64,000 nt of DNA. Origin: Epiperipatus broadwayi. Taxonomy: Eukaryota > Onychophora > Udeonychophora > Euonychophora > Peripatidae. Made by a program: the position numbers and the translations under genes. Of this stretch, positions 14,212 through 27,174 are shown one piece after another. The stretch covers positions 11,636,292-11,700,291 of the forward strand of contig JAQFVV010012402.1 of NCBI GenBank assembly GCA_028023455.1. The letters are read 5' to 3'. Position 1 is the stretch's first letter. Each line of letters begins with the position of its first letter. The notes under the pieces are model-generated. The model saw only the letters and a program-made list of their open reading frames with translations, made no database searches and was not told the origin of the DNA.

Positions 14212-14722
14212 TGCATTGGCGGTCGAGAGGTCAGTGCGACTGCTTTGCACTTGCAGGCAGTTGCCCGGGTTGCGGGTTCGCGTCCCGGTTGATGCTATGA
14301 CACTTTAAAAAAAAAAAAAATCTAAATATATATTTTACACAAGCTACATGCCCTATCCCCTTTGTTAAAACATTGTCATTATTTGAAGAATATAATTATA
14401 GTTAAAAGAAGCAAGGAACTACCTATTTCCATTTGACAATGCAAAAAAAAAAACTTTTGACAGAGTTAAGCAAAAATTACATAAAATGAAAATTACAAGT
14501 ACTTAGTTAGGCATTTAGTTTTTATCATTAAATGGGTATCTAGTAGGATGTGTCATATGTTTACAAGTACTGAGCCTAACAATAGAAACTGTAATTAATA
14601 CAAAAAAGTTGCATTATGAAACTCCAGAGTCAGTTTAATTTTTGTCCAATTTTGAATAATGCTAAACACTTTTCATTTATTCTTAAAGCTTGGTTAATTT
14701 GTTTGTTGTTATACCAATATAA
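13943..14722. repeat. Pair of diverged direct repeats flanking a SINE
   Basis: A block at about 13943-14060 (TTGCATTATGAAAACATCTG, then ATTTATTCTTAAAGCTTGCT) recurs at about 14605-14712 (TTGCATTATGAAACTCCAGA, then ATTTATTCTTAAAGCTTGGT). The order and spacing match but with many differences. The two copies are about 660 bp apart in the same orientation and bracket the tRNA-derived SINE at 14212. This is either an old tandem duplication or the ends of an older unclassified element. Confidence 0.65.
14212..14320 (+). mobile_element. tRNA-derived SINE with poly(A) tail
   Basis: About 95 bp of GC-richer sequence in an AT-rich background begins TGCATTGGCGGTCGAGAGGT. It contains a near-consensus Pol III B box, GGTTCGCGTCC, at 14275-14285 and an A-box-like segment around GGTCGAGAGGTCAGTG. 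The first and last bases (GCAT and ATGC) pair like an acceptor stem. It ends GATGCTATGACAC followed by T3 and 14 A. A second copy in the opposite orientation lies at about 46369-46457 and shares the same 3' boundary plus an A-rich tail. A repeated boundary and a poly(A) tail favour a SINE over a functional tRNA gene. The anticodon region is disrupted by a small insertion. Confidence 0.75.
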
Positions 14723-17499
14723 GCTATAGTCTTCTTTATCAAACTGATTTTAACAATTAAACATAAGTACAATTAATTCATTATCTGACAAAAGTAGATG
14801 TAATTGTGTGCCAAACATAAATTCAAAAAAGTTAAAATTAATCAATTATTTTCCGATTTGTGGCAGTCCATGATAATAATCTGTTGCTATGCATTACTGC
14901 ATATTTTTATATCCTGCATTATATGAGATATCACAGAAAATTCTCTCTATCCTCATTTTCCAGAAATGCACAAACATGTATTTCAAATCAATGCTTTCAA
15001 TCATTGTCATTTAAATCAATATCCTATGTGATTCAATGGTCCATTAATGTCAAGAATTTAAATATATATATATTTCAGTAAAGTAGAGCTATTGTCTATA
15101 TATTTTTGTTACTATCAATAGTCAATTACTCAGACCATTTTCAGGACTAAAGTGTCAAGTTAGAGCATACAGTTAAACAGTTACATTTAAAAAACCAAAT
15201 TGAGTTTCTATCCCTCATCTGGAAATCAATCCAAGAACTCTTAACATTAAAGTTATTACTCCATTATTACATTAAGCTGATTAGTTCATAGAGAAGCATA
15301 CATTGTATCAAAACAGTTGTGTTTAAATGACAAATGGCAATGTCCAACTACCTACACAAGCAAAAATACTTGTCATCATATCTTAAATACAAATATATTT
15401 ATACGTGAACACTACAATATATATAGACATACAGATACATAATATATGTTTAGTTATTTAAACCCAATCAAAATGACTAGTTTCAAATGACAACTTAAAT
15501 TTTACATTTCATAGATAAAAGTTTAATAAAAAAAAAACAAAAAAACAAAATAAAAATCAAGCAGTCACCATGTAAAAAAGGCTAATAAATAAATGAAGTG
15601 TGTAATAAAACAGATGGCTATGACATCATAGCCACAAAATAAAATAATGAGCAGAATATCAAAATGAAAGAACTCCACCCACTCCATTGAGTTTACATTT
15701 CTTTTGAAATAATGATATAAATGCCATATTATTTTATGGAAGAAAAAAAAAGAGCTATTATAAAAAAAGTGTAGATGACTCATTCATCAATTTAAATATT
15801 CATGTTAAAAGTCATTTAAATTTTATATTTTAAATAGATATAATATGCCTACAAACATTGCTGAAATAAAATTAATATACAGTACTGTATTATTTATTAT
15901 TTAAAGCAGATTTAATTTTATCATTAAATATGCCTACTGTATATATATATCGATCTGCATGTATGTTTGCATCTATGGACAACAAAAATAATAATTAAAT
16001 ATAAAGAAAAAAAGTTAATAGAATTAAAAATAACACATTTCAAGTATTTCATCTTGAAAGCATTGCATAAATAATGCATTTAAATTGGAGTTTGCTCCAT
16101 TTTATTACTGATATTGAGCTTCAGAACTGCAGAAAATTTTCTTAATTAGCAAGTCTGTGAAATTATAACATGAATCATGATTGATATTTTGTACAGATCA
16201 ATTACTCAATTAGCAATAAGCCATGCTATGAGAGCAGTACAAAAATTTAGATATAATAAAAATAAAAAAACCATTAGTAAGATTATTGACACAGTGTAAA
16301 TAAAGAAAAGAAAACTGAAGAAAAATTATTGTGTATTATATGATGTTTTAACAAAGATTGATAATAAACATTGTATGTTAAAAAATTTTAAATGGATCTG
16401 GAAGAACTTCTTGTAAACAATCAGTCTTCTGACTGCTATTATCCCAGTGATTTCTTAAAACTAATGTTAATGAGATGACTGTTTGAAGATGTTTGCCAGA
16501 TAGATGCTTTTTTAAAAATATAGAATAGTTTATATATGTGACTTTCCTGGAAATACAAAACATATAGTTGATAAAAGAAAAGTCATTATTGGCATAGTCA
16601 ATAAAATTAATACAAAAATTTTTTATACCATTTTTCCAAACAAACTGAATAAATTGTCATATTACAGAAATTGCAAAATTAATCCTATAGTTAAAATAGA
16701 GAAGTTTTTTTATGTTTTTGCCTGGAGAAATTATGAATACATAGATAATTGTAGTAATGTTGTTAAGTATATCTATACACATAATTTCACAATTTAATTT
16801 AAAATGTAATTATGATTTTGACAGTGCATAAAAAAAAAAAGATGCTGTTAGCAACATAAATCATGATAAGTTCTACAAATATGTCCTTCTGCCTAGGAAC
16901 TTACCAATTTTCTATGGCCTATATTATGATAGTGCAGATTTATAGATTTGACTTCATATATTTACCTTTTTAAATTACTGTAAATATTCTTGAAAATTCT
17001 ATTTGTAAGAGAGGTAGTCATTATTTACATTGCATAAAATTTTTTCAAAGGTACTCTAATGAGGTGCAATGTTAAGGTTAGATAATGATGGTAGATTACC
17101 ATTAAGCAAGATATTGAACTCTTTCCCAAAATAAAGACTGCTACAAAAGAAATTTTAAGACTACACTATATTTGATATTGTAGGCATATTTGTAGATCAT
17201 GAATTAATTTGTATAATCTACACTTTTCTTCTTTATATCTAAATATTTTTGTTTTTTCCTTTTATGTATTCTCTACAGTACAATTGGCTATTAATGATAA
17301 ATAAAAAAATATTCTTCAATCAAGCATTAAAGCCATATAGAAGCCTTTATAAATAGACTGAAGAAAAGTGTGCCAAAGTGCCTGCTAAATTATGAATTAT
17401 GTTAACCTCCATCATAGACTGTTAAAATTGCCTATATAAAAGTCAATATAGATAAATTAATCTAGGATTTAACATACATAGAAATTGTTAAATATAGAA
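14321..17499. other. AT-rich interval, nothing identified
   Basis: Apart from the second direct-repeat copy at about 14605-14712 I see only AT-rich sequence with short chance open frames. There is no repeat boundary or conserved motif. Confidence 0.45.
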
Positions 17500-18065
17500 T
17501 ATTATCCAATGTGCAAGCTTTCTGTACATTTCTATATTTTTCAGATTCCCCTAATTACTATCATCCTATAAATCACCAATTAACTTTTTTCTTTTAATAT
17601 TTTTCTTTCTTTTGTCTTCTGCACATCTGTCCAATATGCCCTTGATAACTTCTCTTGAGTATAAATCCAATCCAATTTTTTTTTTTTTGTTTGTTTCATA
17701 ATTTATCAATAAATAATTTATTTGCTCATTTTAATACTTCAATGTTGCTAATCCTATCACTTTATCTGATCTCGGCCACTATTCATCAAATCTATTATTA
17801 AAAAGCCTCCAGTGTTTCATATTTGATTTTCTAATCACTGAAGTTTCTGCTCTATTATTAACAACTTTTCAAACAAAATTTTTAAGCAACTCTTTTAATT
17901 CTAAGATAACAGTTCATCTTTTACTATATCCATTATATAAACTAACATAATTCTAAATATTTAAAAACATTAACTTAACTGTTTTAGATTTGAATATCTT
18001 GATTTTCATTTCAAACTTTCTGCAAATTCAGTTATTCTAATTTTTAAAAATACAACATATCATTA

Positions 18066-18570
18066 AATTAATACACTGTACAGGCTTACACCTGCATATA
18101 TAGATATATATGCAATATATAAGGGATTAGAACTCAGACTTTCACATGACCCCCAAATCTCCATGCCATCTCATATTGCTGACCCACCTGATCACACACA
18201 TGTTGAAAAGATAAATAATCACCAATAAAAGTATTTCATGCTAAACCAGCCCTCATCAGTTGGTCCAGATTACCATCTCTACACATATATACAATCAATG
18301 CTCAGCTTTATATTAAGATAGCCAATCTTCATACTTTAATGGACAGGCTTCAAACTACTCCAACCCACAACTTTTCAGCCTTCCATTTCATTGAAAATCT
18401 GATGACAAAATGTTCAAAGCCCTCTTTAGTGCCAAGGTTGTCATCCTACCCATGTTGACATCAGCAATATGAGATGGCATGGAGATTTGGGGGTCGTGTG
18501 AAAGTCTGAGTTCGAATCCCTTATATATATATCTATATGTGCAGGTGTAAGCCTGTACAGTGTATTAATT
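18066..18570. repeat. Inverted-repeat element with tRNA-like ends
   Basis: About 105-110 bp at the left (ATTAATACACTGTACAGGCT onward) is the near-perfect reverse complement of the right end (about 18461-18570, ending GCCTGTACAGTGTATTAAT). Each end carries a tRNA-like head: an A-box-like AGCAATATGAGATGGCATGG and a B box GTTCGAATCC (right copy 18510-18519; left copy altered). Between them lies a body of about 280 bp with CATCAGTTGGTCCAGATTAC and TTTCATTGAAAATCTGATGA. A second body plus head follows directly at 18630-18990, and a related copy lies at 63697-64000. The family is dispersed and non-coding. Confidence 0.8.
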
Positions 18571-18629
18571 TTCATAAATACAAAATGTGTTAAAGGTCTG
18601 CCCATCCCTCACATATGTATGTAAAATGG

Positions 18630-18990
18630 ATTATTCTCTGTCAACATGGATAGAATGACAACCTTGACACTAAAGAGGGCTTTGAATGTTTCATCATCAG
18701 ATTTTCAATGAAATGGAAGGCTGAAAAGTTATGGGTTGAAGTAGTTTGAAGCTTGTCCATTAAAGTATGAAGATTGGCTATCTTAATATAAAGCTGAGCA
18801 CTAATTGTATATATGTGTAGAGATGGTAATCTGGACCAACTGATGAGTGCTGGTTTAGCATGAAATACGTATATTGGTGATTATTTATCTTTTCAACATG
18901 TGTGTGATCAGTTGGGTTAGCAATATAAGATGGCATGGAGATTTGGGGGTCATGTGAAAGTCTGAGTTCAAATCGCTTATATATAACATA
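18630..18990 (+). repeat. Second unit of the tRNA-headed repeat, inverted relative to the first body
   Basis: This 360-bp block is the reverse complement of the body at 18182-18460 (AATGACAACCTTGACACTAA, GGACCAACTGATGAGTGCTG). It ends with another tRNA-like head, AGCAATATAAGATGGCATGG through GAGTTCAAATCGC at about 18920-18975. Together with the preceding unit it makes a large hairpin-capable structure of about 900 bp. Confidence 0.8.
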
Positions 18991-19960
18991 TCATTAAGAA
19001 AATTGATTCCTTCTGCATGAATACTAATTCAATTTTCACACCTTAATCCTAATCTTTTTAAAACCACATCCATTAATTAAGAAATTCATTCAAATACATA
19101 TTAAATAAACATTACTTTCTATGTCTATTTTTTTTTTTTGTAAAAAAACAAAAACAATATTAAGTTACAAATATTAAGCGACTTATTTTATAAATTTACC
19201 TATGATTTTAATCTTTGCTCTTTGAAATATCCAGGAAAATAATCAACTCACTACAAAAAAATCATTTTCAAGATCAATAAAGTAAATATTAACTTTCTTT
19301 TCTCAATCCTTATACTTCTTTACAATAATTATAATTACTCTACCTTGTTTAAATCCAAACAAGTATGAAAAACCTATTCAATAGTCCTAGTAGCATCTTA
19401 GCAACAGTTAATATTAAACTTATTATTTTAAGATTGTCATTGGCCATTCTTCTGAGTCATTCACACATGCAAAATTTTCTACAATTCAACTGGAATTAAT
19501 TCCCTCCCTCACACCATATCCACTCAATTACACCTTTTACATCATTGTTTTCAATAATTCATTTCACAGATATTGATCAAAATTTTTGATTAACATGAAT
19601 GTGCCTTATCTATTTAATCTCTTAGATGTTTTTCAATTTTTTCATTGTATTTATTCCTTCTACTACTAACTGTGCTGTTCTTTATTTCATCAATAATTAT
19701 ATCATGTAGCTCTGCATTTTCCATTGAAACTGTTTAATCTACAACAAATTCAACATTACATATCTCAATTCACTATTAAATTTTCTGTGTTGTTTTATCT
19801 AATAACTTCTAATTTATAGTTTGTTAATCATCTCATTATTAACTCTTTTTTTATACACCATTCATATATTCTACTGTTTATCAAAAAAAGTAATAATATG
19901 CTACATGTTCCCATTATTTTGTCCACGTTCTAATTTTTAAGCACAAAAAAAGAATTTGAG

Positions 19961-22510
19961 TAACTCTGTTCTTTCTCACAATGTTTAGTTCTGTGAAACC
20001 ATATAATTTTCCAAGAAACAATTTCATTAATGTGCATTTATTAAAATTTTGTGTAAAGCCTATCTATATGTATAATATATAAGCCCCTATTTTCCCATTT
20101 TGCACATTATAGAAATATTAATCTGTGATGAAGGTTTGGACAATCAAAGTTTATCTATATAAAGTGACTGATAAATTAATAGATATAAATTTTATATGTC
20201 AAGATAATACAAAAAGTTATTAGTGCTAAAATAGGTTATTTGATTTATGCATTTTGTAATTAAGTCTAATAATAATTTACAGACTTGATATAAATCTTTG
20301 TTTACACATTTTAAGTGCACTAGTCTACTTATTTATTGCAGAAACTTTAGATTTCAATGTCTTAGTTATTCCTTACAGTAGATATTAGTTTAATTGCAGT
20401 AGTTAATTCAAATAAATATGTTAGTATGCACCTTTGTTTTTTTATTTTATTGATTTTTTAATATTGTTATTTCTTATTATTAATCCTTTTGTATATGTTT
20501 TATAAATAACAGATAAATTTTTAAAAATATTATTTATCACGATACAATATCACCTTTAAAAAAATAATATCTACTGAAATGAATTTATAATTGATTTAAA
20601 TTCTTATTTTTATAAGTCAAACAGTAACTTGAGTATTCATAAAAATGTTAAATATTTCTGATTTTATTTATTTAAAAATGATTTGTTTATTCAAATAAAG
20701 TGTAAACAAAAATAATAAAAATGAAAATAACTATTTGCAAAAAAAAAAAAAAAAGTTACTTTATATGAAAAAAATTGGTAATTCAAACAAAAACAAACTA
20801 TTCACATATTTAAATTTTGAATGGATATTCATCCTACTACTTTATTAACAATACAATAAATGCCTTGAAAGTTAATTAAAATAAATTATGCATCAAGTAA
20901 TAAATTTATGTAATTTACTAAAGATCAATTATTATAACAAAATAAATGATAAACAAATAAATCATAAAATTTGAAAATTTCAGACCTTAACTTACAATTT
21001 AACAAACCTTTAAATTAAAAGAAATATACCATTTCTCTTTTTTGGATTTCTTAAATCAACTTTATTTTATATACTAACTGATTCAATTGAGACTGCAGTC
21101 TTCATCACTGATTTACTTAATCTATTATATAGATTTATTAAACAGATCTCTGATGAAGACTGCAGGTTCAGCTAAAAACAATGAAATAAAATATAATTCC
21201 TTTAAAAAATGCAAACAAAAGAAATAATATATTATAATAAATTTGAGGAACAAAGAGATAATGAAGAATATTGAATCATGTATATGACTATTGTGGGATC
21301 TAGTAAGATTAAACAATGTAAATTTACTATTTAGAGTATTTGCAACTATGACTTTTTAAGTAGAAATAGAATAAAGGATCTGATAAGTTTCACAATTATG
21401 TTATGAACAATGTACACAATACAAAAGACAAAAAAAAAATCTATTGGCTGATGCCAAGGAGAAATTTTTTTTTTAAAAAAAAACTTCAATATTTTTTCCT
21501 GTCCAGATAGTAATTTCATCATATTGTCAAATAGGTATTATGTATGTATGTCAAATTCTTTGTTCAAAAATAGATCATGGAAGATAATACATTATCAATA
21601 ATGATGGTAGTTTGCATTTGCTTGCTACCCTCTTAACCCAATTATAGCACATCAATAGTCTCATAAGCTTTAATAAGCTTTTTTACATCATTTTATTCTC
21701 AAATTGTATAATTAATATTACTGAATGTAATTGATTTATTGCTTTCAATGGTTTAGAGCAGTAATAGAATGAGGGACTCAAAAACTAAAGATTCCAGGAT
21801 CAAAACTCAATCTATCACCTCCAGTGTTCAAATGGCGTATACATTTTCAAAAAACTAACCATTTGATTATTATTTATTAATATGATATTGTACAAATTTT
21901 AAACAACAACAAAAAAAAAACACCTTTGTTCTACTTATTTTAACAGAAATAATTAAAGATTATTAAAGTACTTTTTAAAAAAACAACAACTAAAAAACAT
22001 TTCTTTTGCTGTTTTTTGAAATCTAAACTGAAGACAAAACATGCATAACTAATGCAATGGAACTGCAATCATTAAACTTTCTACTAACCAAAAACATTAA
22101 AAAAAAATTAAACAAAAATAAAAATATGTACACAAATCAAAAATTAAACTGTACTATTTTTTTTTTTTTTACTTAAAAAAATATCTCTACTAATTCAATT
22201 ATCTAATAAATAGAAGATAAATAAATCATTAACAAAAACTTTCACACACAAAACATTTTTGTTTGCTTTTAATTAAATAAGCATTATATATATATGTGTG
22301 TATGTTAAAATTATGAATGTATGTTTTAAATGTTTTTATTTATAGAGATTTATTTATAATTCTGTAGATTGCAAATAAACAAAGTGTAAGCCATTATCTG
22401 CTATTCACGCAATTTGTTAAAGGGTCTTATCACAACAGATAATGAATGTTGGAATTTAATTCTATTTGTTTTTAAAAATAACAGGGGGGGGGGGGATCTT
22501 ATTTTAGATA
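19961..22510. other. AT-rich interval with one small stem-loop and a possible SINE fragment
   Basis: A 15-bp perfect inverted repeat (CTGCAGTCTTCATCA at about 21094-21108 against TGATGAAGACTGCAG at about 21151-21165) encloses a loop of about 42 bp. At about 21755-21835 a degenerate tRNA-like segment (TGGTTTAGAGCAGTA, later AGGATCAAAACTC) may be an old SINE head. There is nothing else beyond homopolymers, including a run of 12 G at about 22486. Confidence 0.4.
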
Positions 22511-22518
22511 TGTTAGAG

Positions 22519-23049
22519 CAGTGGTCTTCAACCTTTTCACACCTGCGGACCGGTAAAAATAAGGATAAGGTTTTGCGGACCAGCAAAAATAAGTATAAGA
22601 TTTCGCAGACCGGCAGAAGTCTATATTTAAATTTTCTTAAAGATAAGCATAATTGTTATAACTGATCAAAACAACAATGTTAAATATATAAGATAAAGTT
22701 TTATATATATATATGGAGTTTATATAATAAAAACCTTTTTTTAAATTTTTTTTAGAAAAGTAATAAAAAATTTAATTCTATCCCCCCTCCCCCATAAACA
22801 TCTGTGATAACTAGAAAAACAAATTAATTTATGAATGATTGATTAGATTTTGTTTTCGTTCTGTTTTCTTTTTTTTTTAATTGGGTAAAAATGAGATGAA
22901 AAAATAAATAAAAATTGGCTATATTAATTAAAAGTTTAAACTCTTATTATTTATTATTACAAACTTTTTACTGCCCATCTAGCACGCGGACCTGCAGAAA
23001 AGTTCCGTGGCTCAGCACCGGGCCACGGACCAAGGGTTGAAGAACACTG
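22519..23049. mobile_element. hAT-superfamily MITE with 8-bp target site duplication
   Basis: The element starts CAGTGGTCTTCAACCTTTTC and ends, read in reverse, CAGTGTTCTTCAACCCTTGG. These are short inverted termini with the CAGTG...TTCAACC pattern seen in hAT (Charlie-like) elements. The 8 bases TGTTAGAG occur immediately before (22511-22518) and immediately after (23050-23057), an exact 8-bp duplication diagnostic of hAT insertion. Subterminal repeats of about 32 bp (GCGGACCGG, GCGGACCAG, GCAGACCGG each followed by an AAAAATAAG-like stretch) lie at about 22545-22620, and GCGGACCTGCAG recurs near the right end. It is 531 bp long with no transposase, so it is non-autonomous. Confidence 0.93.
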
Positions 23050-26000
23050 TGTTAGAGTTTCAACATCATTTGAATCTCAAGCAAATGATTACAAACAAAT
23101 TAATAACTTGAATCTTAATCTAATATTTCTGTATCAACTGTTACCAGTTTTTAATTTATTTAATGCGTATCTTTTGTTTGTTCTTACGCAAATATATTTC
23201 TATCCAAAAAATTGCTGAAAGATTTAAATATCCATATGTTAATAATCACAAAATGATTAAACAAATTTTCCACTTTTTTTTTTCATTAATAAAGGTTTTA
23301 TAATACTAAATCAGAAATAAATGTATTCTTTAAAAATCTTTTTAAATGATAATTAATAGACTGCTATTTTGAAAATTAAATGTTTCAATGGTTACAAATT
23401 TTTAATTTATTTAATGCATATCTTTTGTTTGTTCATATGCAAATATATTTTTCCAAATAAAATAATTCTTGAAATTTTTAAATATTAATATATTGTCAAT
23501 ATATAAGCATATATACATCAATATATTAAAGTTGATACCACTATTCTATTAAACTGCTGATCTAGTTAAACATTATTATTCCTAAAACAACTCTTATACT
23601 TCCATTATTTTAAGTATTTAATATTTACATCCATTTTCTAACCCACATCAAATCTGTTTAAATAACTTCATATTAAGAATGGCAAATATTAATACCAAAT
23701 GACCTTTTAATTTAGGAATGTGCTGCATAAATTAACAATGAAGCCCAAAGTCTACTAACTCATTCATCAGCAGATTAATCTAATCTAAAACTCATGCATA
23801 ATTTATTTTTCTATTACAGTGTTGACATTTTTCAAGTTTTCACATTTCACATTCTATTAATAATACATAACAATTATTCAATATAGAGTTTCTATAAAAA
23901 TTATAAAAACAACAGGATTGCTTTGGGTTTTAATTTTAATTAGAACCAGTTCTCTTTTATCCAGAAAAGATTAAGTAAAACCAAATAACTTTTGATTCAA
24001 CAGATTATCTAAAAAATATTCTACAACTTCTAAAGTTCATCCATAGAAATCAAAAGGATATTTTAAATGTGACTACAAGTAATCATGACACATTTTCAAT
24101 ATCTAGACTTTTTAGAAATAAATTTATAATTTACCTGACTCTAAGCCTTGAGCTTTCCAAACCATAAAATCATAAATTTGGAATTCAGTAATAACACTTA
24201 TATAATTATTCTAGACAATGTAATGCAGATCAATAACCTGATGGTATAATAATTAGTGTATAATAATTAGTGTACTTGCCTGCCTTACTTACAATTTTGG
24301 GCTCAAGTCTAGGCTGAATAAACTTTGTAATTTGTCAATCATAAACAAACTTAGAATTTTTATTTCAAATGGTTTATCTAAATGTGAGACTGTAAAAATA
24401 AAAAATATGTTTGTGATATAAATCAGTCTTGGTGAGTGACATATCTTACTCCAATAGGCACTGAGCAAATCTAGAAATAAAAAAAGGCAGAAAAAAGATT
24501 AATTGAAAAGGATGTTTTGTTATTGAAAATTTTGTAAAGATGCAGAAATTGATTTCATCACAAGACATTAATTAAAATAAAACATTTTTTTCTCCCTTAA
24601 TATCACAGTATGGCATCTATTTGCCAATGTAATGTGTGGAACATAAAAATACTTGAATCATTTATCTGAAAAGATAATGAAATAATTACAACTATTACTC
24701 CAATTTGTATATTATTAACAGCATGAAGAAAAGAATATTTATTCTTTATTTTGTTACATATTATGGTTTATCTAGGTTTTATTTAAAATTTAATTTCTTC
24801 CTGAAAATTTACCTAAAATTCCATAATTATACCAATCTGCTTTAAACTTTAAAGAATGAAAGAAGCAAGTCATTAATTGTAATGATTATTCTATATTCTT
24901 GGAATTCGGATTTTTATTGAAATTAGCTATATAACCATGTTTCTTTCATTTCGTTTCATTTCCTTTCATTATTTATTTATGTATTAAGATTAATTTGCAC
25001 AGTTTTTTAATATAAATTCTATTAAGTTTTCTTTTGTCACTCAATACTGAACATTGTATTTTTTAAAATTATCTGTTGCTATCTTAAATACTATCACATC
25101 TATTTCTAATGGGACAATAGCCTTTATGCCATTCGTATCCTATCTTCTGATAGAATTGAATATTTGATCATAATGATATAGAAAACTTATTTATCAGAAA
25201 AACTTATAGTAAATAAATACAAATTATACATGCACTCACAATTTGAACATTTATGATAACTATAGTACAGTTCTCTCAAAATAATGGCTATCACTAGCAT
25301 TATACAAAATCAAATCCAATGAAGATTATTTTTATCCATTAATAATTTGATTTTAAATTCCATGTATACTATTTAGGCTGTCTGACTATGTTCCAATTAT
25401 GATAGAGGCTTTATATTTAAGTTTATGTCAATTTAATTTATGTTGAAAATTCTCAGCATAAATCAATTTTCAAATAATCTATGTTATGATTCTTTTGTAA
25501 AAGCAAATGTTTTTGTCACTTAAAAAAATTATTTTTATATTTTACATATTTCTTGACATCTGCGTTGAAATAAAAATTTTGCAAGATTAGAGTTTCATTG
25601 CTCACTGTCTACCAAAAAAAAATCAATATGTAATGATGTGATAGCCTTGAATCAATAATCTTTGGAATATACTTTCAACAAATGTTAATATTAATATATC
25701 TGAAATTCTTGAAGACTCAAATGCAGCAAACCAAAATTATTTAGATTACTAAAATAAGCCACTCACAAAATCAGACATATATTATCATAATCAGTAAGCT
25801 GCTCAAATATAGTCACTAATATATATGCCTCAATGTTTGATACACATTTTTTCTTATACTTAGTTCTTTAAGAATTTATTTTGATGCATACAGTCTCTTC
25901 AAAACTATCACTAAAATCATTAACACTAATTCTGAGTTTTTATGAATTTAGGCCTGGGCCTCAATATAGGTTTACTTAAATGTGAACAGTAATGTTAGAC

Positions 26001-26582
26001 CTCACAAAATGTTAAGAGGATCTTCTTATCAAAAGATTTAAGAATAATCTTTAATTCATTAGAAATGAGAATATTATTTTTCTACAACATAAATCTTAAA
26101 TTATTATTTTGTTATTGCATGTAACTCTCCTGGTTCACAAGAAGTTTCCAAATTTATAATTATTTAAATCTAAGAGATTGTTATTCAGTACAGCTTGCAT
26201 ATAATTATTATCACAAATTTTAAGATTTGGACATGGATTTAAAAAAAAAAAATTGTTTTCTCTCTGTTAATGTTCAAGATTTTTCCTTAAATAAACTACA
26301 CATAAAAAAAAATATATATTCTAGTTATCATAAAATTGATTCTTACAGTTAATTAAAATCCAGCATAATAATACAATGAACTATAACTGTATATTAGTTT
26401 CAATAACTTATATTTTTAAATGAAATTTCTAATATCTCTACTTTGACAAAGATATGATGTATAAAAATCCTAGCTTAGCAAAGTAACAAATATTGTTTTG
26501 TATCCAAGATTTATTACTATAATCTTGTTAATAATTATCTACATTTTCTGATAGAATATATTTTATTACATATTATCTACAG
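23050..26582. other. AT-rich interval with a diverged direct repeat
   Basis: The segment TTTTTAATTTATTTAATGCG at about 23148 continues into CTTTTGTTTGTTCTTACGCA. It recurs at about 23398 as TTTTTAATTTATTTAATGCA with CTTTTGTTTGTTCATATGCA, in the same orientation and about 250 bp apart. Apart from a SINE-like segment at 24240, I see no other feature. Confidence 0.45.
24240..24480 (+). mobile_element. Possible tRNA-derived SINE
   Basis: TGGTATAATAATTAGTGTAC followed by TTGCCTGCCTTAC and then GGGCTCAAGTCTAGG resembles an A box and a degenerate B box at tRNA spacing. A unique-looking 3' body ends in an A-rich stretch near 24480. A short internal duplication (TATAATAATTAGTG twice) is present. There is only one copy in the window and the B box is imperfect, so the call is tentative. 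Confidence 0.4.
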
Positions 26583-27174
26583 TCTGGGAATAGGGCATGA
26601 GTCCCATACCACCCAGAGCATCTCCAGATTGTGGATAGGGGAATAGCCTTCAGATATGAAGGTTAGCTGTGAATAAGCAGAGTATTGTAAATAAGCAGTT
26701 GCTGACAATGGGACATTTACTATCGGGAAGTGGTGAAGGAGACAGTGGCATGTTTACTTCTATAAAATGCCACAATTCCTATGACAGTGGATGTATAATG
26801 GCAAGGGTTGACCGCCATTAAATAAGTCAACATCCCGCAGGGTCAGCAATGGCATTCTTCCAAGTCAGTGGAAGATCACTATAGGTGACAAATGATGAGG
26901 ATGAAGTGGTAGTTGGATATTCATTTTATCAGATTTGGCTAGCGCACTAAGCCTATTATGGAGGTTATTGCTGGGCAAAGAAGGCAATGGAAACCTCTTT
27001 GCCTTATAATTCCCTTGTTTTATTATGAATATATCTACAGGAATCATTACATTTGGTGTTGAGACTTTAGTTAAGAATGACTTTGGTGTCTTGCCCGGCA
27101 GAAGTGGACATGAGGCTACTCAGGTCGTCAACCTGTGAAATCCTCATAAATATGATTCATTGAGGAAGGATACA

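Larger units (their letters stand above)
17500..19960 (-). mobile_element. Degraded LINE reverse transcriptase remnant, interrupted by a later insertion
   Basis: Reading the minus strand from about 19960 down, fragments of a LINE reverse transcriptase appear in order. A pre-RT region lies at about 19480-19860. GFKQGR occurs at about 19354-19370, matching the GFRKGRST block, and a degraded motif A follows: YFIDLENDF at about 19265-19295 (the family has F-x-DLEKAFD). On the far side of the 18066-18990 compound repeat, a Lys-rich tail with SREKLSRAYW-like and LIGDL-like segments lies at about 17500-17700. This resembles the C-terminal region of RTE-like elements. There are stops throughout. The compound inverted repeat clearly inserted into an older LINE copy. 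Clade assignment is tentative. Confidence 0.5.

Noticed and set aside
14212-14300. Functional tRNA gene
   Set aside because: Insertion in the anticodon arm, a poly(A) tail and a second copy with the same 3' boundary favour a SINE.
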